64,000 bases of DNA from contig JAWPMN010000001.1 in NCBI GenBank assembly GCA_033344895.1, forward strand, positions 3,356,001-3,420,000. Reading direction: 5' to 3'. The position numbers and the translations under genes were made by a program. A model generated the notes under the pieces. That model had not been told where the DNA came from. It ran no database searches and saw only the letters and a program-made list of their open reading frames with translations. Of the stretch, positions 1-7,594 are shown in pieces. The DNA comes from Alphaproteobacteria bacterium. GTDB taxonomy: Bacteria > Pseudomonadota > Alphaproteobacteria > UBA8366 > Aestuariispiraceae. Each line of letters opens with the position of its first letter. Position 1 is the stretch's first letter.

Positions 1-580
1 ACGTATAGAAGACATAGGGGTCGCTCCAATGCGCTGCATTCGTTTCGAGGGCATCGGCGTACCAGGGGCGCGTCCGACCATCGAAAACCGGCCCGTCATC
101 GGGAACGTCGCGAACGGTCCGATAGTCCAGGGCGCGGGCGTACAGGGTCTGCGACCTGAAGGAACCTGTCACGTCGACCCGCCGTACGAAGATTTCCCCG
201 TCATCGATTTGCGGGGCTTCGCGGGTCACGAAGACAAACGATCCATCGGTTCCGGCAAAATAGATTCCGGTGAAACGCGGCGATGCGATCAGGGCGTCGA
301 AGAAGTAGCGCTCTATCCTGTCGGCGTCGGAGAAATCCAGGATTTCGGATTGCGACAGACCGAGCGTCAGGTCGGCGACCGTTTCAACCTTGCCGACGAA
401 CAGGGACAGTTCCTGTTCGACGGAGGTGAGGGCCCAGCGAATGCTGGAATGGGCATGTTCCTCCGCCGACCGGGTGGCGTAAAAGTGGAACGCCAGGAGA
501 AAGGCCGCTGCCGTCGCGATCTCGATGAAGGCCACACCGGCCAGAATGACGTGCTTCATCGCGACGGTCGAAAAACGCAT
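1..580 (-). CDS. Cache-type membrane sensor protein, N-terminal part, cut by the window edge
   Basis: Only the first 193 codons are present; the frame is open to the window's left edge. The ATG at 580 has AAGGA just upstream. The protein starts with one membrane segment (about residues 10-34). A presumed periplasmic region follows, with RTRPWY (169-174) and WSDPY (185-189), which are typical of double-Cache ligand-binding domains. The family usually senses small molecules and passes the signal to a cyclase, GGDEF, kinase or chemoreceptor output domain. That output part lies outside the window, so the enzymatic class cannot be named. It sits downstream of the phasin gene on the same strand but is separated from it by a strong hairpin, so it probably has its own promoter. 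Confidence 0.75.
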   Translation of the reverse strand, partial: MRFSTVAMKHVILAGVAFIEIATAAAFLLAFHFYATRSAEEHAHSSIRWALTSVEQELSLFVGKVETVADLTLGLSQSEILDFSDADRIERYFFDALIASPRFTGIYFAGTDGSFVFVTREAPQIDDGEIFVRRVDVTGSFRSQTLYARALDYRTVRDVPDDGPVFDGRTRPWYADALETNAAHWSDPYVFYT

Positions 581-695
581 AACAATCCTTGGCAAATCGA
601 GGCGCGCCGGGGACCGGCGGGCGTCAGACTAGCAAGGCATGCCGACGACGCATAGTGGCAACATGGTGGAAAATGCCCGAAAAGAATTCAAGGAA

Positions 696-722
696 AAGGC
701 CCGGTCACGAGGACCGGGCCTT
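696..722 (-). terminator. Hairpin terminator after the phasin gene
   Basis: A perfect 11-bp inverted repeat (AAGGCCCGGTC / GACCGGGCCTT) with a 5-nt loop lies 51 bp past the phasin stop. In the minus direction it is followed by a short T-rich run (TTCCTTGAATTCTTTTC). It most likely ends the phasin transcript before the next minus-strand gene. Confidence 0.75.
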
Positions 723-772
723 TCCTGAAAGCATTCGCCCTGCTTATGCGGGGCGGATGATGTCGGTGCCTG

Positions 773-1258
773 TTAGGCGGCAACCGGCTTCATCATCTTT
801 TCGACGACGACGTTGAAACGCGCCTGGATCGGCTCAACCGTCTCGTTGGCGACCTTCAGGGACATTTCCGAAACCTTCGTGCCTTCGGCGACGAACGCGT
901 CGAACTGCGTGCGGGCCAGGTCCGACTGGATTTCGACGACGTCGTTGATCGTCTTGGCCGACATCAGCGCCTTGGCGGCGTTGACGTTGGATTCGGCCTG
1001 CGACTGGGCGAAGGCGAAGAAGGTCTTGCCGAGGTCTTCGAAACCCTTCGCGAAGACATTGCCGGCCTTCACGTAGGCGTCGACATTGTCTTTGTTCAGC
1101 GTCGCGAACTCGTCATAGCTCTTCAGCGCGGCGGAAGAGGCCTTTTCGACCTGTTCCTTCGTCGCGGCAACAGCCTGCTCGACGGTCTGCTTGCCAGCGG
1201 CAACAGCTTCTTCGATCGGCTTGGTGTCGACGGTCGGGGTCTTTTTCGCGGTGGTCAT
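773..1258 (-). CDS. Phasin family protein (PHA granule coat)
   Basis: This 161-residue protein is almost entirely helical and rich in Ala, Lys, Glu and Val, with no cysteine or membrane segment. Its central segment (KSYDEFATLNKDNVDAYVKA) and following FAQSQ are typical of the alphaproteobacterial phasin family. Phasins coat polyhydroxyalkanoate granules and control their size and number. The ATG at 1258 has AGGAG eight bases upstream. A long regulatory region with repeated GCA/TGC-rich boxes precedes it, as expected for a PhaR-controlled phasin gene. A strong terminator follows. No PHA synthase or depolymerase gene is nearby. The family call is secure; the granule role comes from the family. 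Confidence 0.9.
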   Translation of the reverse strand: MTTAKKTPTVDTKPIEEAVAAGKQTVEQAVAATKEQVEKASSAALKSYDEFATLNKDNVDAYVKAGNVFAKGFEDLGKTFFAFAQSQAESNVNAAKALMSAKTINDVVEIQSDLARTQFDAFVAEGTKVSEMSLKVANETVEPIQARFNVVVEKMMKPVAA

Positions 1259-1375
1259 GTTCGTTACTCCTGTTTCACTGGTGTCCGGGCGCGAGGCCTG
1301 TCGGACCGGGGCCTATCGGAAGGACCGGACCGCCCGGCGCCCTCCTTGTCGGTGCCACATCCCAGCGGGTTATGC

Positions 1376-1391
1376 TGCACCGCAACAATTT
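1376..1391. promoter_or_regulatory. Putative PhaR-type operator, copy 1
   Basis: TGCACCGCAACAATTT occurs here and again exactly at 1443-1458, 67 bp away. Extended leftwards, this copy contains TGCTGCACCGCAACA, a TGC/GCA-rich pseudo-palindrome. PhaR repressors of PHA metabolism bind TGC-rich sites upstream of phasin genes, which fits the position. The assignment to PhaR is inference. Confidence 0.45.
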
Positions 1392-1442
1392 CATGCAGCG
1401 GTATATGTGATAGGTTGTTATTCGGGTCAAGTTATATTTTTG

Positions 1443-1458
1443 TGCACCGCAACAATTT
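1443..1458. promoter_or_regulatory. Putative PhaR-type operator, copy 2
   Basis: This is an exact second copy of the 16-bp repeat at 1376-1391, 185 bp upstream of the phasin start codon. Two exact 16-mers 67 bp apart in a short intergenic region are unlikely to be chance. Confidence 0.45.
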
Positions 1459-1472
1459 TCTGTCGACAGCCA

Positions 1473-1487
1473 TTAATTCAATTTTAA
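1473..1487. promoter_or_regulatory. TTAA-N7-TTAA box (possible CtrA site)
   Basis: Two TTAA half-sites are separated by exactly seven bases, the CtrA spacing. The surrounding sequence is AT-rich, so chance is a real alternative. It lies about 165 bp before the Anbu gene and 215 bp before the phasin start. Confidence 0.3.
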
Positions 1488-1650
1488 TTTCAGCGTTTTA
1501 TCGTATGCGATCGTTACGTTGTGTCGCAGCGGCTTAACGGTGGCGAAGGGGCGGATAGCGGCTCTTGGCCGGCATTGATTGCGATGGACCGCGACGCGGG
1601 AGTCCGACTAAAATGGCGGATCGCAGCGGTCGCGTATGGAGATCCCCTGA

Positions 1651-2427
1651 ATGACATATTGTCTTGCAATCAAGGTAGAGGACGGGTTGGTCTGCCTTGC
1701 CGACGGTCGGATTACGGCAGGAACGCAGGTCACCACGGCCCGCAAGGTCGAATTCATCGGACCTGCCACAACGCCGGTCCTGACCATGACGTCAGGCCTC
1801 AGGTCCCTGCGGGACAAGACCCTGGCCTATCTGAAACGGGATCTGCGCCGCAGTGATATCAAGGGGTATCCCTCGATGCTGGATGCGGTGGAGGCCTATT
1901 GCGCCGCGCTGCGCCGGGTTTTCAACGAGGACGGCGAAGATCTGGAAAGATCGAACCTGAAGTTCAATCTTCATGCGATCGTCGCCGGACGGATGCCGGA
2001 AGACGAGGAACCGACGGCTTACATGGTCTACCCGGAAGGCAACTGGATCGAGATCGACAGCCGTACGCCCTATCTGTCGATCGGCGAGACGAGCTACGGA
2101 AAACCGATCCTGGATCGTGCGCTGAACGCAAAAACCGATCTGGCGACCGCCGCGAACCTTGCCTACCTGTCCTTCGACTCGACCCGGATCAGTGCCGCCG
2201 ATGTCGGCTTCCCGATCGATCTGATCACCTTTTCTCAGTCGGATGGGCGATGGCGTGAGGCGCAGTATCATTACGACGACATTATGGTCCAGCGGCGCTG
2301 GTGGAACGAAAATCTGACCCAACTGGCGATGCAGATGCCGGAAGCGCCCTGGAAGAATGCCCTTATCCCCGGCGCCGCCGAAATGGCGGCACCGCTGGCC
2401 CTGGTAAAGGACGAAGACCGGAAATAG
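1651..2427 (+). CDS. Proteasome-type peptidase of the Anbu (ancestral beta subunit) family
   Basis: The 258-residue protein begins Met-Thr-Tyr-Cys, so removal of Met exposes the N-terminal threonine nucleophile used by proteasome beta-type hydrolases. The supporting residues are in place: Asp18 in LADGR and Lys32 in ARKVEF. No propeptide is visible. Anbu proteins assemble into open ring or helical oligomers related to HslV; their substrates are not well established. The ATG has GGAG nine bases upstream. The usual Anbu companions, such as transglutaminase-like and alpha-E proteins, are not adjacent. The downstream lipoprotein gene is convergent, with a 3-bp gap. The family call is strong; the function is known only in general terms. 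Confidence 0.88.
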   Translation: MTYCLAIKVEDGLVCLADGRITAGTQVTTARKVEFIGPATTPVLTMTSGLRSLRDKTLAYLKRDLRRSDIKGYPSMLDAVEAYCAALRRVFNEDGEDLERSNLKFNLHAIVAGRMPEDEEPTAYMVYPEGNWIEIDSRTPYLSIGETSYGKPILDRALNAKTDLATAANLAYLSFDSTRISAADVGFPIDLITFSQSDGRWREAQYHYDDIMVQRRWWNENLTQLAMQMPEAPWKNALIPGAAEMAAPLALVKDEDRK

Positions 2428-2430
2428 GAT

Positions 2431-3150
2431 TCAGTTGACCAGCGTGACGCCGCGGGGACCGACCTGCATGTTGTAGAGTTCCCGCCCGTCGGTCGGCGTG
2501 TTGCTGCCGGTCCGCCCCATGAAGCGGTTGAAGGTCCGCCGCTCACCGTCTGTCGGAGGCGGGACGACATCAATGGCGCTGTTGTCGACGGCGAACAGGA
2601 CATCCGGAAAGTTCAGACCGGCGAATTCGGCGTCCGGGTATTCCCAGACCTGAAAGGAAAACGCGCTGTCCCTGCAGCCCGCGACCAGCCAGGCAAAGGA
2701 ATGGGACGCAATTTTCCGCCCGACCGGGGGCGGTTCGGTCGACCATCCCGCCGCGAGCAGGTCTTCCCGGATTGCGTCCAGGTCCGCCTCGGGGAGCGTG
2801 GTCACGGAATCATAGGGCCGGAAGGGCCGGGAAGGATCTTCGAACAGCGGCAGCGGAAACCATTCGCTGGCGGCCACCTGCAGGACGCGGGTACGCAGTT
2901 GCGGGGCCGGGGCCACATCGGCATCGATGTCGTATATGCGAACCTGGATTTCCCGATCGGCCAGATAGGTCAGACGATACCGCTCACGGCCGCTGGCCTC
3001 GCATTCCGCTGCAATGTCATCACCACTGATGAAGGAGAACCACGTCGCCCGACGCTGGGCCGGATTGTCGATTTCGCCATCGGTCGTGCAGGCGGCAAGC
3101 AGTCCGGCAATGCCGGCGGTAAACGCAAGAAGCAGGGCGTTGCGGCGCAT
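2431..3150 (-). CDS. Putative lipoprotein of unknown function
   Basis: A short Arg-rich start (MRRN), a hydrophobic stretch and a lipobox ending in Cys21 (Leu-Ala-Ala-Cys) mark a lipoprotein signal. The ATG at 3150 places this signal correctly; an in-frame start 12 codons upstream would give a poorer signal and has no clear ribosome site. The mature part (about 219 residues) has mixed composition with several Trp and two Cys. It ends in a segment with TFNRFMG. No domain was recognised. It could be an envelope lipoprotein with a binding role. It stands alone, convergent with the Anbu gene. Confidence 0.75.
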   Translation of the reverse strand: MRRNALLLAFTAGIAGLLAACTTDGEIDNPAQRRATWFSFISGDDIAAECEASGRERYRLTYLADREIQVRIYDIDADVAPAPQLRTRVLQVAASEWFPLPLFEDPSRPFRPYDSVTTLPEADLDAIREDLLAAGWSTEPPPVGRKIASHSFAWLVAGCRDSAFSFQVWEYPDAEFAGLNFPDVLFAVDNSAIDVVPPPTDGERRTFNRFMGRTGSNTPTDGRELYNMQVGPRGVTLVN

Positions 3151-3355
3151 GATAATACGTTCCGTTCCTCTGTTGGTGACGGCCATTCTGATATGGCGGT
3201 CCGCGGATCAACCGGCAATTGGTTTTTTGGCCTCGTCGATTTTTGTAATGGACATAGTGAGTTACTTAAAGTATTAAAGATTCGCGTTCAAATGGGGGAC
3301 GGTTTTATTCGCCCCTTAGGACTTAGGAAGAAATCCGAAAGACTAAGGTGACGCC

Positions 3356-4516
3356 GTGAAAGTCATAATCGCGTTTTTCCTTTCCGTGGCGATGTTTGTC
3401 GCCGTCGCGCCGCAGGAAGCGGCGGCCCGATACGCATCGATGGTGATCGACGCGGATTCCGGCCGCGTCCTGCACGCGGTGAACGAGGATACCCGCAACT
3501 ATCCGGCCTCCCTGACGAAGATCATGACCCTCTACATGGCGTTTGATGCCTTGAGGTCGGGCCAGATCTCTCTCGACACGAAGCTGAAGGTATCGCGCCG
3601 CGCGGCCGGCATGGCGCCGTCGAAACTGAACCTGCGCCCGGGCGACACGATTACCGTCGAGGACGCGATCCTGGCGCTGGTGACCAAATCCGCGAATGAC
3701 GTTGCCGTTGTCATTGCCGAAGGTCTTGGGGGAACCGAGATCGAGTTCGCGCGAATGATGACGGAGCGTGCCCGCCAGATCGGGATGAGCCGCACCACGT
3801 TCCGCAATGCCAGCGGGCTGCCCAACCGGCGCCAACTGTCGACCGCCCGGGACATGGCGCTGCTGGGCCTTCGCATTCGGGAGGACCACGCGGCCTACTA
3901 CGATTACTTCGCGACCACCCATTTCAAGTTCGGCGGTCGTACCTACAAGAATCACAACACCCTGCTGTCGTCCTATGAGGGGACAGATGGCATTAAGACG
4001 GGCTATACCCGCGCCAGCGGGTTCAACCTAGTCGCCTCGGTGGAGCGCGAAGGCTATCGCTTGATCGGGGTCGTGTTCGGCGGCAAGACCGGCGCGTCCC
4101 GGGACAAGCATATGAAGACCTTGCTGGACAAGGGCTTCGCAAAGCTGTTCGAGAGTGATCTGCGCCAGAACGAAATGGTTGCGCTGAATGTGCCTGCCGG
4201 ACCGTCTGCGGGCCCCATCGAGGATGACCTGCCACAGGGCGATGCTGCGGCCGATATCGATCTGACCGAATTGCAGGCAACCAAGTGGACTATCCAGGTC
4301 GGCGCTTTCAGCCGATCCGAGCCGGCCCGTACGGTTGCCCAGCAGGCCGTGACGCGGCTGGGGGCGATGGGCGAAAACCGTGTTGTCGTGGTGGATAGCG
4401 CCGGCAGACTGCACCGATCCCGTGTAGCCGGTTTTGACAAGTCCAGTGCGTTTGCTGCCTGTCGTTCGCTGAAAACACAGAATATGGACTGCATCGTCTT
4501 CGCGCCGCGAAACTGA
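3356..4516 (+). CDS. D-alanyl-D-alanine carboxypeptidase (S11 family) with C-terminal SPOR domain
   Basis: This periplasmic enzyme trims the terminal D-Ala of peptidoglycan stem peptides. All three penicillin-binding motifs are present: SLTK (52-55, catalytic Ser52), SAN (112-114) and KTG (214-216). The N-terminus is a signal peptide ending near AAA24. Residues about 308-386 form a SPOR domain (KWTIQVGAFS), which binds denuded glycan at the division septum, so the enzyme is probably septal. A GTG start at 3356 follows AAGGTG at good spacing. The AT-rich 205 bp upstream likely holds its promoter. DacA/DacC-type proteins have a different C-terminal domain; the SPOR version is common in Alphaproteobacteria. 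Confidence 0.92.
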   Translation: MKVIIAFFLSVAMFVAVAPQEAAARYASMVIDADSGRVLHAVNEDTRNYPASLTKIMTLYMAFDALRSGQISLDTKLKVSRRAAGMAPSKLNLRPGDTITVEDAILALVTKSANDVAVVIAEGLGGTEIEFARMMTERARQIGMSRTTFRNASGLPNRRQLSTARDMALLGLRIREDHAAYYDYFATTHFKFGGRTYKNHNTLLSSYEGTDGIKTGYTRASGFNLVASVEREGYRLIGVVFGGKTGASRDKHMKTLLDKGFAKLFESDLRQNEMVALNVPAGPSAGPIEDDLPQGDAAADIDLTELQATKWTIQVGAFSRSEPARTVAQQAVTRLGAMGENRVVVVDSAGRLHRSRVAGFDKSSAFAACRSLKTQNMDCIVFAPRN

Positions 4517-4628
4517 TGCCGGCGGCCGCGCATAGTGGCCTCATCAACCCCGTCTTTCTGGCCCTTTGTCGACAGGCCAATGCTTGGTATCCGGGGCGTG
4601 TTCGCGCCCCTGTTACGAAAGCACGCCC

Positions 4629-5351
4629 GTGACGCAGCACACCAATGAATACGGCCAGCCCATCGGCTTCTCCGTGCCCGACTTCAAACCGCCGGCATGG
4701 CCTGGCAACGAGCCGATGACCGGCCGGACATGCCGGGTCGAGCCAATCAATCCCGACCGTCATGCCGCCGACCTCTTTGCGGCAAACCGGACGGCGCCCG
4801 ATGGCCGGTTCTGGTCCTATTTGCCCTACGGCCCGTTCGACACGCTGGAGGATTATCGATCCTGGATGGATTCCGCCTGCCTGGGAGAGGATCCGAAGTT
4901 CCACGCCATTATCGATCTGGCGACCGAAAAGGCCGTTGGGGTGGCCAGCTATCTTCGGATCGATCCAAAAGCGGGGTCGATCGAGGTCGGTCATATCAAT
5001 TATTCCCCATTGATGCAGCGCAGCCTGGTCGCGACGGAATGCATGTATCTGATGATGGCGCGGGCCTTCGACACGCTCGGGTACCGGCGTTACGAGTGGA
5101 AATGCAATGCCGCGAATGCGGGTTCGATGAACGCGGCGAAGCGACTGGGCTTCACCTATGAGGGCACATTTCGGCAGATGAGTGTCGTCAAGGGACGGAA
5201 CCGCGATACCGCGTGGTTCTCGATTCTGGACCGGGAGTGGCCGGCCGTGAAACAAGCCTTTCAGACCTGGCTTTCACCGGACAATTTTGATGCGGATGGG
5301 CGTCAGAAACTGCGACTGTCCGAACTGACGGCCGCGGCGGTTTCTGCCTAG
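4629..5351 (+). CDS. GNAT family N-acetyltransferase (RimJ/RimL type)
   Basis: Resembles the RimJ/RimL-like family. Its N-terminal segment has the pattern Glu-Tyr-Gly-Gln-Pro-Ile-Gly followed by a Pro-rich stretch. The acetyltransferase fold then has HAADLFAAN, IEVGHI and the acetyl-CoA-proximal NAGSMNAAKRLGF. Such enzymes transfer acetyl from acetyl-CoA to protein N-termini, amino acids or small molecules; the substrate cannot be read from sequence. A longer frame starts with TTG at 4566, but the GTG at 4629 gives the N-terminus normal for the family (240 residues). Its stop overlaps the convergent neighbour's stop by four bases (CTAG). Confidence 0.85.
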   Translation: MTQHTNEYGQPIGFSVPDFKPPAWPGNEPMTGRTCRVEPINPDRHAADLFAANRTAPDGRFWSYLPYGPFDTLEDYRSWMDSACLGEDPKFHAIIDLATEKAVGVASYLRIDPKAGSIEVGHINYSPLMQRSLVATECMYLMMARAFDTLGYRRYEWKCNAANAGSMNAAKRLGFTYEGTFRQMSVVKGRNRDTAWFSILDREWPAVKQAFQTWLSPDNFDADGRQKLRLSELTAAAVSA

Positions 5352-6043
5352 CCGAATTTCGGGGGCAGAGCCGTTTGCATCGGTACACCCGGGTTTGGCA
5401 GGAAGTCGATCAGGATGTTGACCCGGGGGCGGGGACTCCTGTTCCGGACGCTATGCTGCTTTCGATTGTTGAAATCGTAGGCGAAGCCGGGCTGCATCCG
5501 GAACTTCTTGCCGTCCACCTTGTATTCCGTTCCGGGGGTGGTGATCAGTGGGATGTGGAGACGGTGCGCGGCGGCGGCATGGGCCTGGCCGTCAACATGC
5601 GGGGCGATCTTGCCGTTGGGCACCATCTCGACAATCGCAACCCGGGTCGCGATCCCGCGCGGGGCGTTCAGATAGGAAGTCGCCTGGTCGACCAGGGGGC
5701 CGATGACCGGGCCGAATGTCTTCCACTGGGGGAAGACATTGACATGCCCCTGGTCGGTTTCCGCCTCGATCTCTGGAAGCAGGTCGTCGGTCGGGACGTT
5801 CTCCTGGCGGCACCACGCCTCTACCAGTTCCCGCATCGTGCGCATGCCCCAGGGCTTCTGATAGGGAAGCCAGTTGTACTTCAGCATGATCGCACGGGTC
5901 GTGTTGCGATGAGGCGACGCCGCCATCAACTCCTGCCGGATGCGATTGGTGTTCCAGTCCGCATCGGTCAGGTTCTGCAACAGGTCGAGAGCCGGTGCGA
6001 TGTCGACCGGCCCCAGACGGCGATACGGTACGCCGATATCCAT
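5348..6043 (-). CDS. Aspartyl/asparaginyl beta-hydroxylase family dioxygenase
   Basis: A 231-residue protein with the cupin-type pattern of Fe(II)/2-oxoglutarate dioxygenases: His in APHVDG, then HRLHIPL, and later the distal NRKQHSVRN with the second metal His and an Arg for 2-oxoglutarate. It has no signal peptide, so it should be cytosolic. In eukaryotes this family hydroxylates Asp/Asn in EGF-like domains; bacterial substrates are mostly unknown. The start at 6043 has AGAGG seven bases upstream. It is the last gene of a minus-strand run that also contains the two small proteins at 6078-6607, but those are probably part of the secretion locus. Confidence 0.82.
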   Translation of the reverse strand: MDIGVPYRRLGPVDIAPALDLLQNLTDADWNTNRIRQELMAASPHRNTTRAIMLKYNWLPYQKPWGMRTMRELVEAWCRQENVPTDDLLPEIEAETDQGHVNVFPQWKTFGPVIGPLVDQATSYLNAPRGIATRVAIVEMVPNGKIAPHVDGQAHAAAAHRLHIPLITTPGTEYKVDGKKFRMQPGFAYDFNNRKQHSVRNRSPRPRVNILIDFLPNPGVPMQTALPPKFG

Positions 6044-6077
6044 GATAACGCCTCTTAACCGGTGGCCCGCCTACGGA

Positions 6078-6248
6078 TCAGGACCCGGCATCCTCCGTCG
6101 GTTCTTCCGCGACGTCGGTGGGCATGTTCTTCTGGATCAGATCCAGAATCTTCACGGCCAGATCGTAGGGCATTTCCATCTGGATATTGACCTTCAGGGA
6201 GTGGGGCAGGGTCTCGCTGCCGTTGAATTCCAGCACTTTGTCGGACAT
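6078..6248 (-). CDS. Small protein of unknown function, paralogue of its neighbour
   Basis: This short gene encodes 56 residues. Its first 38 residues align with those of the next gene (6314-6607): both start MSD-x-V-x-E and share G-x-E-T, then S-x-x-V, E-x-P and A-x-x-IL at the same positions. It lacks that protein's charged tail and ends in an acidic segment. Codon use and the aligned start support a real gene, although the ribosome site is weak (GAGCG). It is 65 bp downstream of the paralogue, probably co-transcribed, and diverges from tssB. A secretion-related role is inferred from position only. Confidence 0.65.
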   Translation of the reverse strand: MSDKVLEFNGSETLPHSLKVNIQMEMPYDLAVKILDLIQKNMPTDVAEEPTEDAGS

Positions 6249-6313
6249 GGCGTTCGCTCGATCGTCAGTTGTTCAGTTCATGGCTTCAGGCGGGTCAGGT
6301 CGGACGGACCGGA

Positions 6314-6607
6314 TCACGCCTTCTTTTCGTCTGCGCCCTTGGCGGCGGCTTCCTTTGCAGGGGCGGATTTCTTGACCTTGGCTGCCTCGGCCTTCGCCGC
6401 CTTGCGTGCGGCGGCCTCCGCCTTGCGGCGTTCGGCTTCCTCCCGCCGGCGCGCGACCTCTTCCTCCTTCAGTTTCCGGTCCTTGTAATCGTGAACCGTC
6501 GCGAGGATCTGCATGGCCTGTTCGTGCGGCAATTCCAGGTCGAGCCGAACCCGAATGCTGCCGGTCGCCGTTTCCGTGCCGATCAGTTCGATCACTTCGT
6601 CGCTCAT
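6314..6607 (-). CDS. Small Lys/Ala/Glu-rich protein of unknown function, paralogue of its neighbour
   Basis: The 97-residue product has an N-terminal module (1-40) shared with the 56-residue protein downstream. A long highly charged helical tail follows (about 45-97), full of Lys, Ala, Glu and Arg and likely a coiled coil or single helix. The ATG at 6607 is preceded by a strong GGGGAGG; a longer frame exists upstream but crosses AT-rich promoter-like DNA. Translation starts 397 bp from the divergent tssB. The shared N-terminal module suggests gene duplication. No known T6SS component matches; possible roles are a chaperone or sheath-associated factor, purely by location. Confidence 0.7.
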   Translation of the reverse strand: MSDEVIELIGTETATGSIRVRLDLELPHEQAMQILATVHDYKDRKLKEEEVARRREEAERRKAEAAARKAAKAEAAKVKKSAPAKEAAAKGADEKKA

Positions 6608-7004
6608 CAGTGCCCCTGGCCTCCCCTTGGTTTCATTTTGGCACAGCAGTCTAGGCGGAAACAGGTTGTATCGCCAGCATAACGCTTTACGCCATATTTT
6701 CAGGGGGTTAAGCTCGATTCGAAAGAGAAATAAATAGCGCGCCCTGATTCGAGTAGTCCAGACAGGTGCTCGCAAGGCGATTCAAGTAACGAAATCTGAA
6801 AAAAACATAGTGCGTGGAAACTCTTGCAATAGTAACCGACTTTCATTTACCTTGTCTTGCGAATCACCCTGACGTGGTGCGAATCGGCCTCGGGCCGCGC
6901 GTTGTCGGGGAAGCGAGTTTGGCCTGAAGTCGACACTGGGCCGCCCGCGCCCGTCCGGATATGATCGGGGTGCCGTGGGGGCGGACCGATGAAGGGGGAC
7001 ATCG
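6608..7004. promoter_or_regulatory. Divergent promoter region of the T6SS locus
   Basis: These 397 bases separate the small paralogue genes from tssB. The left two thirds (to about 6870) are clearly AT-richer than the surroundings, as expected for promoters. GCGAATC occurs twice about 22 bp apart near 6857-6885. No good sigma-54 site (GG-N10-GC) was found. The only frame covering it lacks coding character. Confidence 0.6.
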
Positions 7005-7529
7005 ATGTCCGATAGTATACAGCACAAAATCGGCCGGGTCCGCCCGCCGCGTGTCCAGATCACCTATGATGTGGAGATCGGCAACGCGATCCAGATGAAG
7101 GAACTGCCCTTCGTCATGGGCATCATCGCGGACCTGTCCGGCAAGCCGGAAGAGCCGCTGCCGAAAATGAAGGATCGCAAGTTCGTCGAGATCGATCGCG
7201 ACAACTTTGGCGATATCCTGGCCGCGACCAAGCCGCGCCTCGCTTTCCAGGTCGACAACAAGATGGCGGACGAGGACAGCGAAGACGGCGGCAAGATGAA
7301 TGTCGAGCTGAATTTCCGGTCGCTGGAAGATTTCGAGCCGGTGCAGATCGTCAAGCAGATCGAGCCGCTACGGAAGCTCTATGAAGCCCGGCGCCGCCTT
7401 GAAGACCTGAAGACAAAGCTGGACGGCAACGACGATCTGGACGCGCTGTTGCGCAAGATGGTCGAGGACGGCGACACCCAGGCCGAGGTCAAGAAGCTCC
7501 TGGAGGAATCCAAGGGCGACGAGGAATAA
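7005..7529 (+). CDS. tssB: T6SS contractile sheath small subunit TssB
   Basis: A 174-residue VipA/ImpB-type protein. With TssC it builds the contractile sheath whose shortening drives the Hcp tube out of the cell. Family features are the N-terminal RVQITYDVEIG, the LPFVMGIIADLSG segment and a core ending FRSLEDFEPVQIV. The C-terminus is an acidic helical stretch. The ATG has a GGGGG ribosome site. It is the first gene of the plus-strand T6SS operon and is followed after 65 bp by tssC, the universal order for these two sheath genes. Confidence 0.97.
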   Translation: MSDSIQHKIGRVRPPRVQITYDVEIGNAIQMKELPFVMGIIADLSGKPEEPLPKMKDRKFVEIDRDNFGDILAATKPRLAFQVDNKMADEDSEDGGKMNVELNFRSLEDFEPVQIVKQIEPLRKLYEARRRLEDLKTKLDGNDDLDALLRKMVEDGDTQAEVKKLLEESKGDEE

Positions 7530-7594
7530 TCCGGTCTAGTGCCGGTTGGCGGGCTCCGGTCCTGGCGACGGGGACCCGATAAAGGGGAAGCAGG

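Larger units (their letters stand above)
1259..1650. promoter_or_regulatory. Intergenic region between divergent phasin and Anbu genes
   Basis: These 392 bases hold no credible gene. The left part is GC-rich leader for the phasin. The middle (about 1370-1500) is AT-rich and carries two copies of a 16-bp repeat and one TTAA-N7-TTAA box, described separately. The last 100 bases lead into the Anbu gene. The short frames here lack ribosome sites and family resemblance. Confidence 0.7.

Noticed and set aside
1191-1537. Short plus-strand frames in the phasin promoter region
   Set aside because: They cross the repeat array and AT-rich promoter sequence, have no ribosome site and no protein-like pattern.
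6815-6829. Possible sigma-54 promoter (TGGAAACTCTTGCAA) upstream of tssB
   Set aside because: The GG and GC elements are only 8 bases apart instead of 10, and the consensus CAC is missing.
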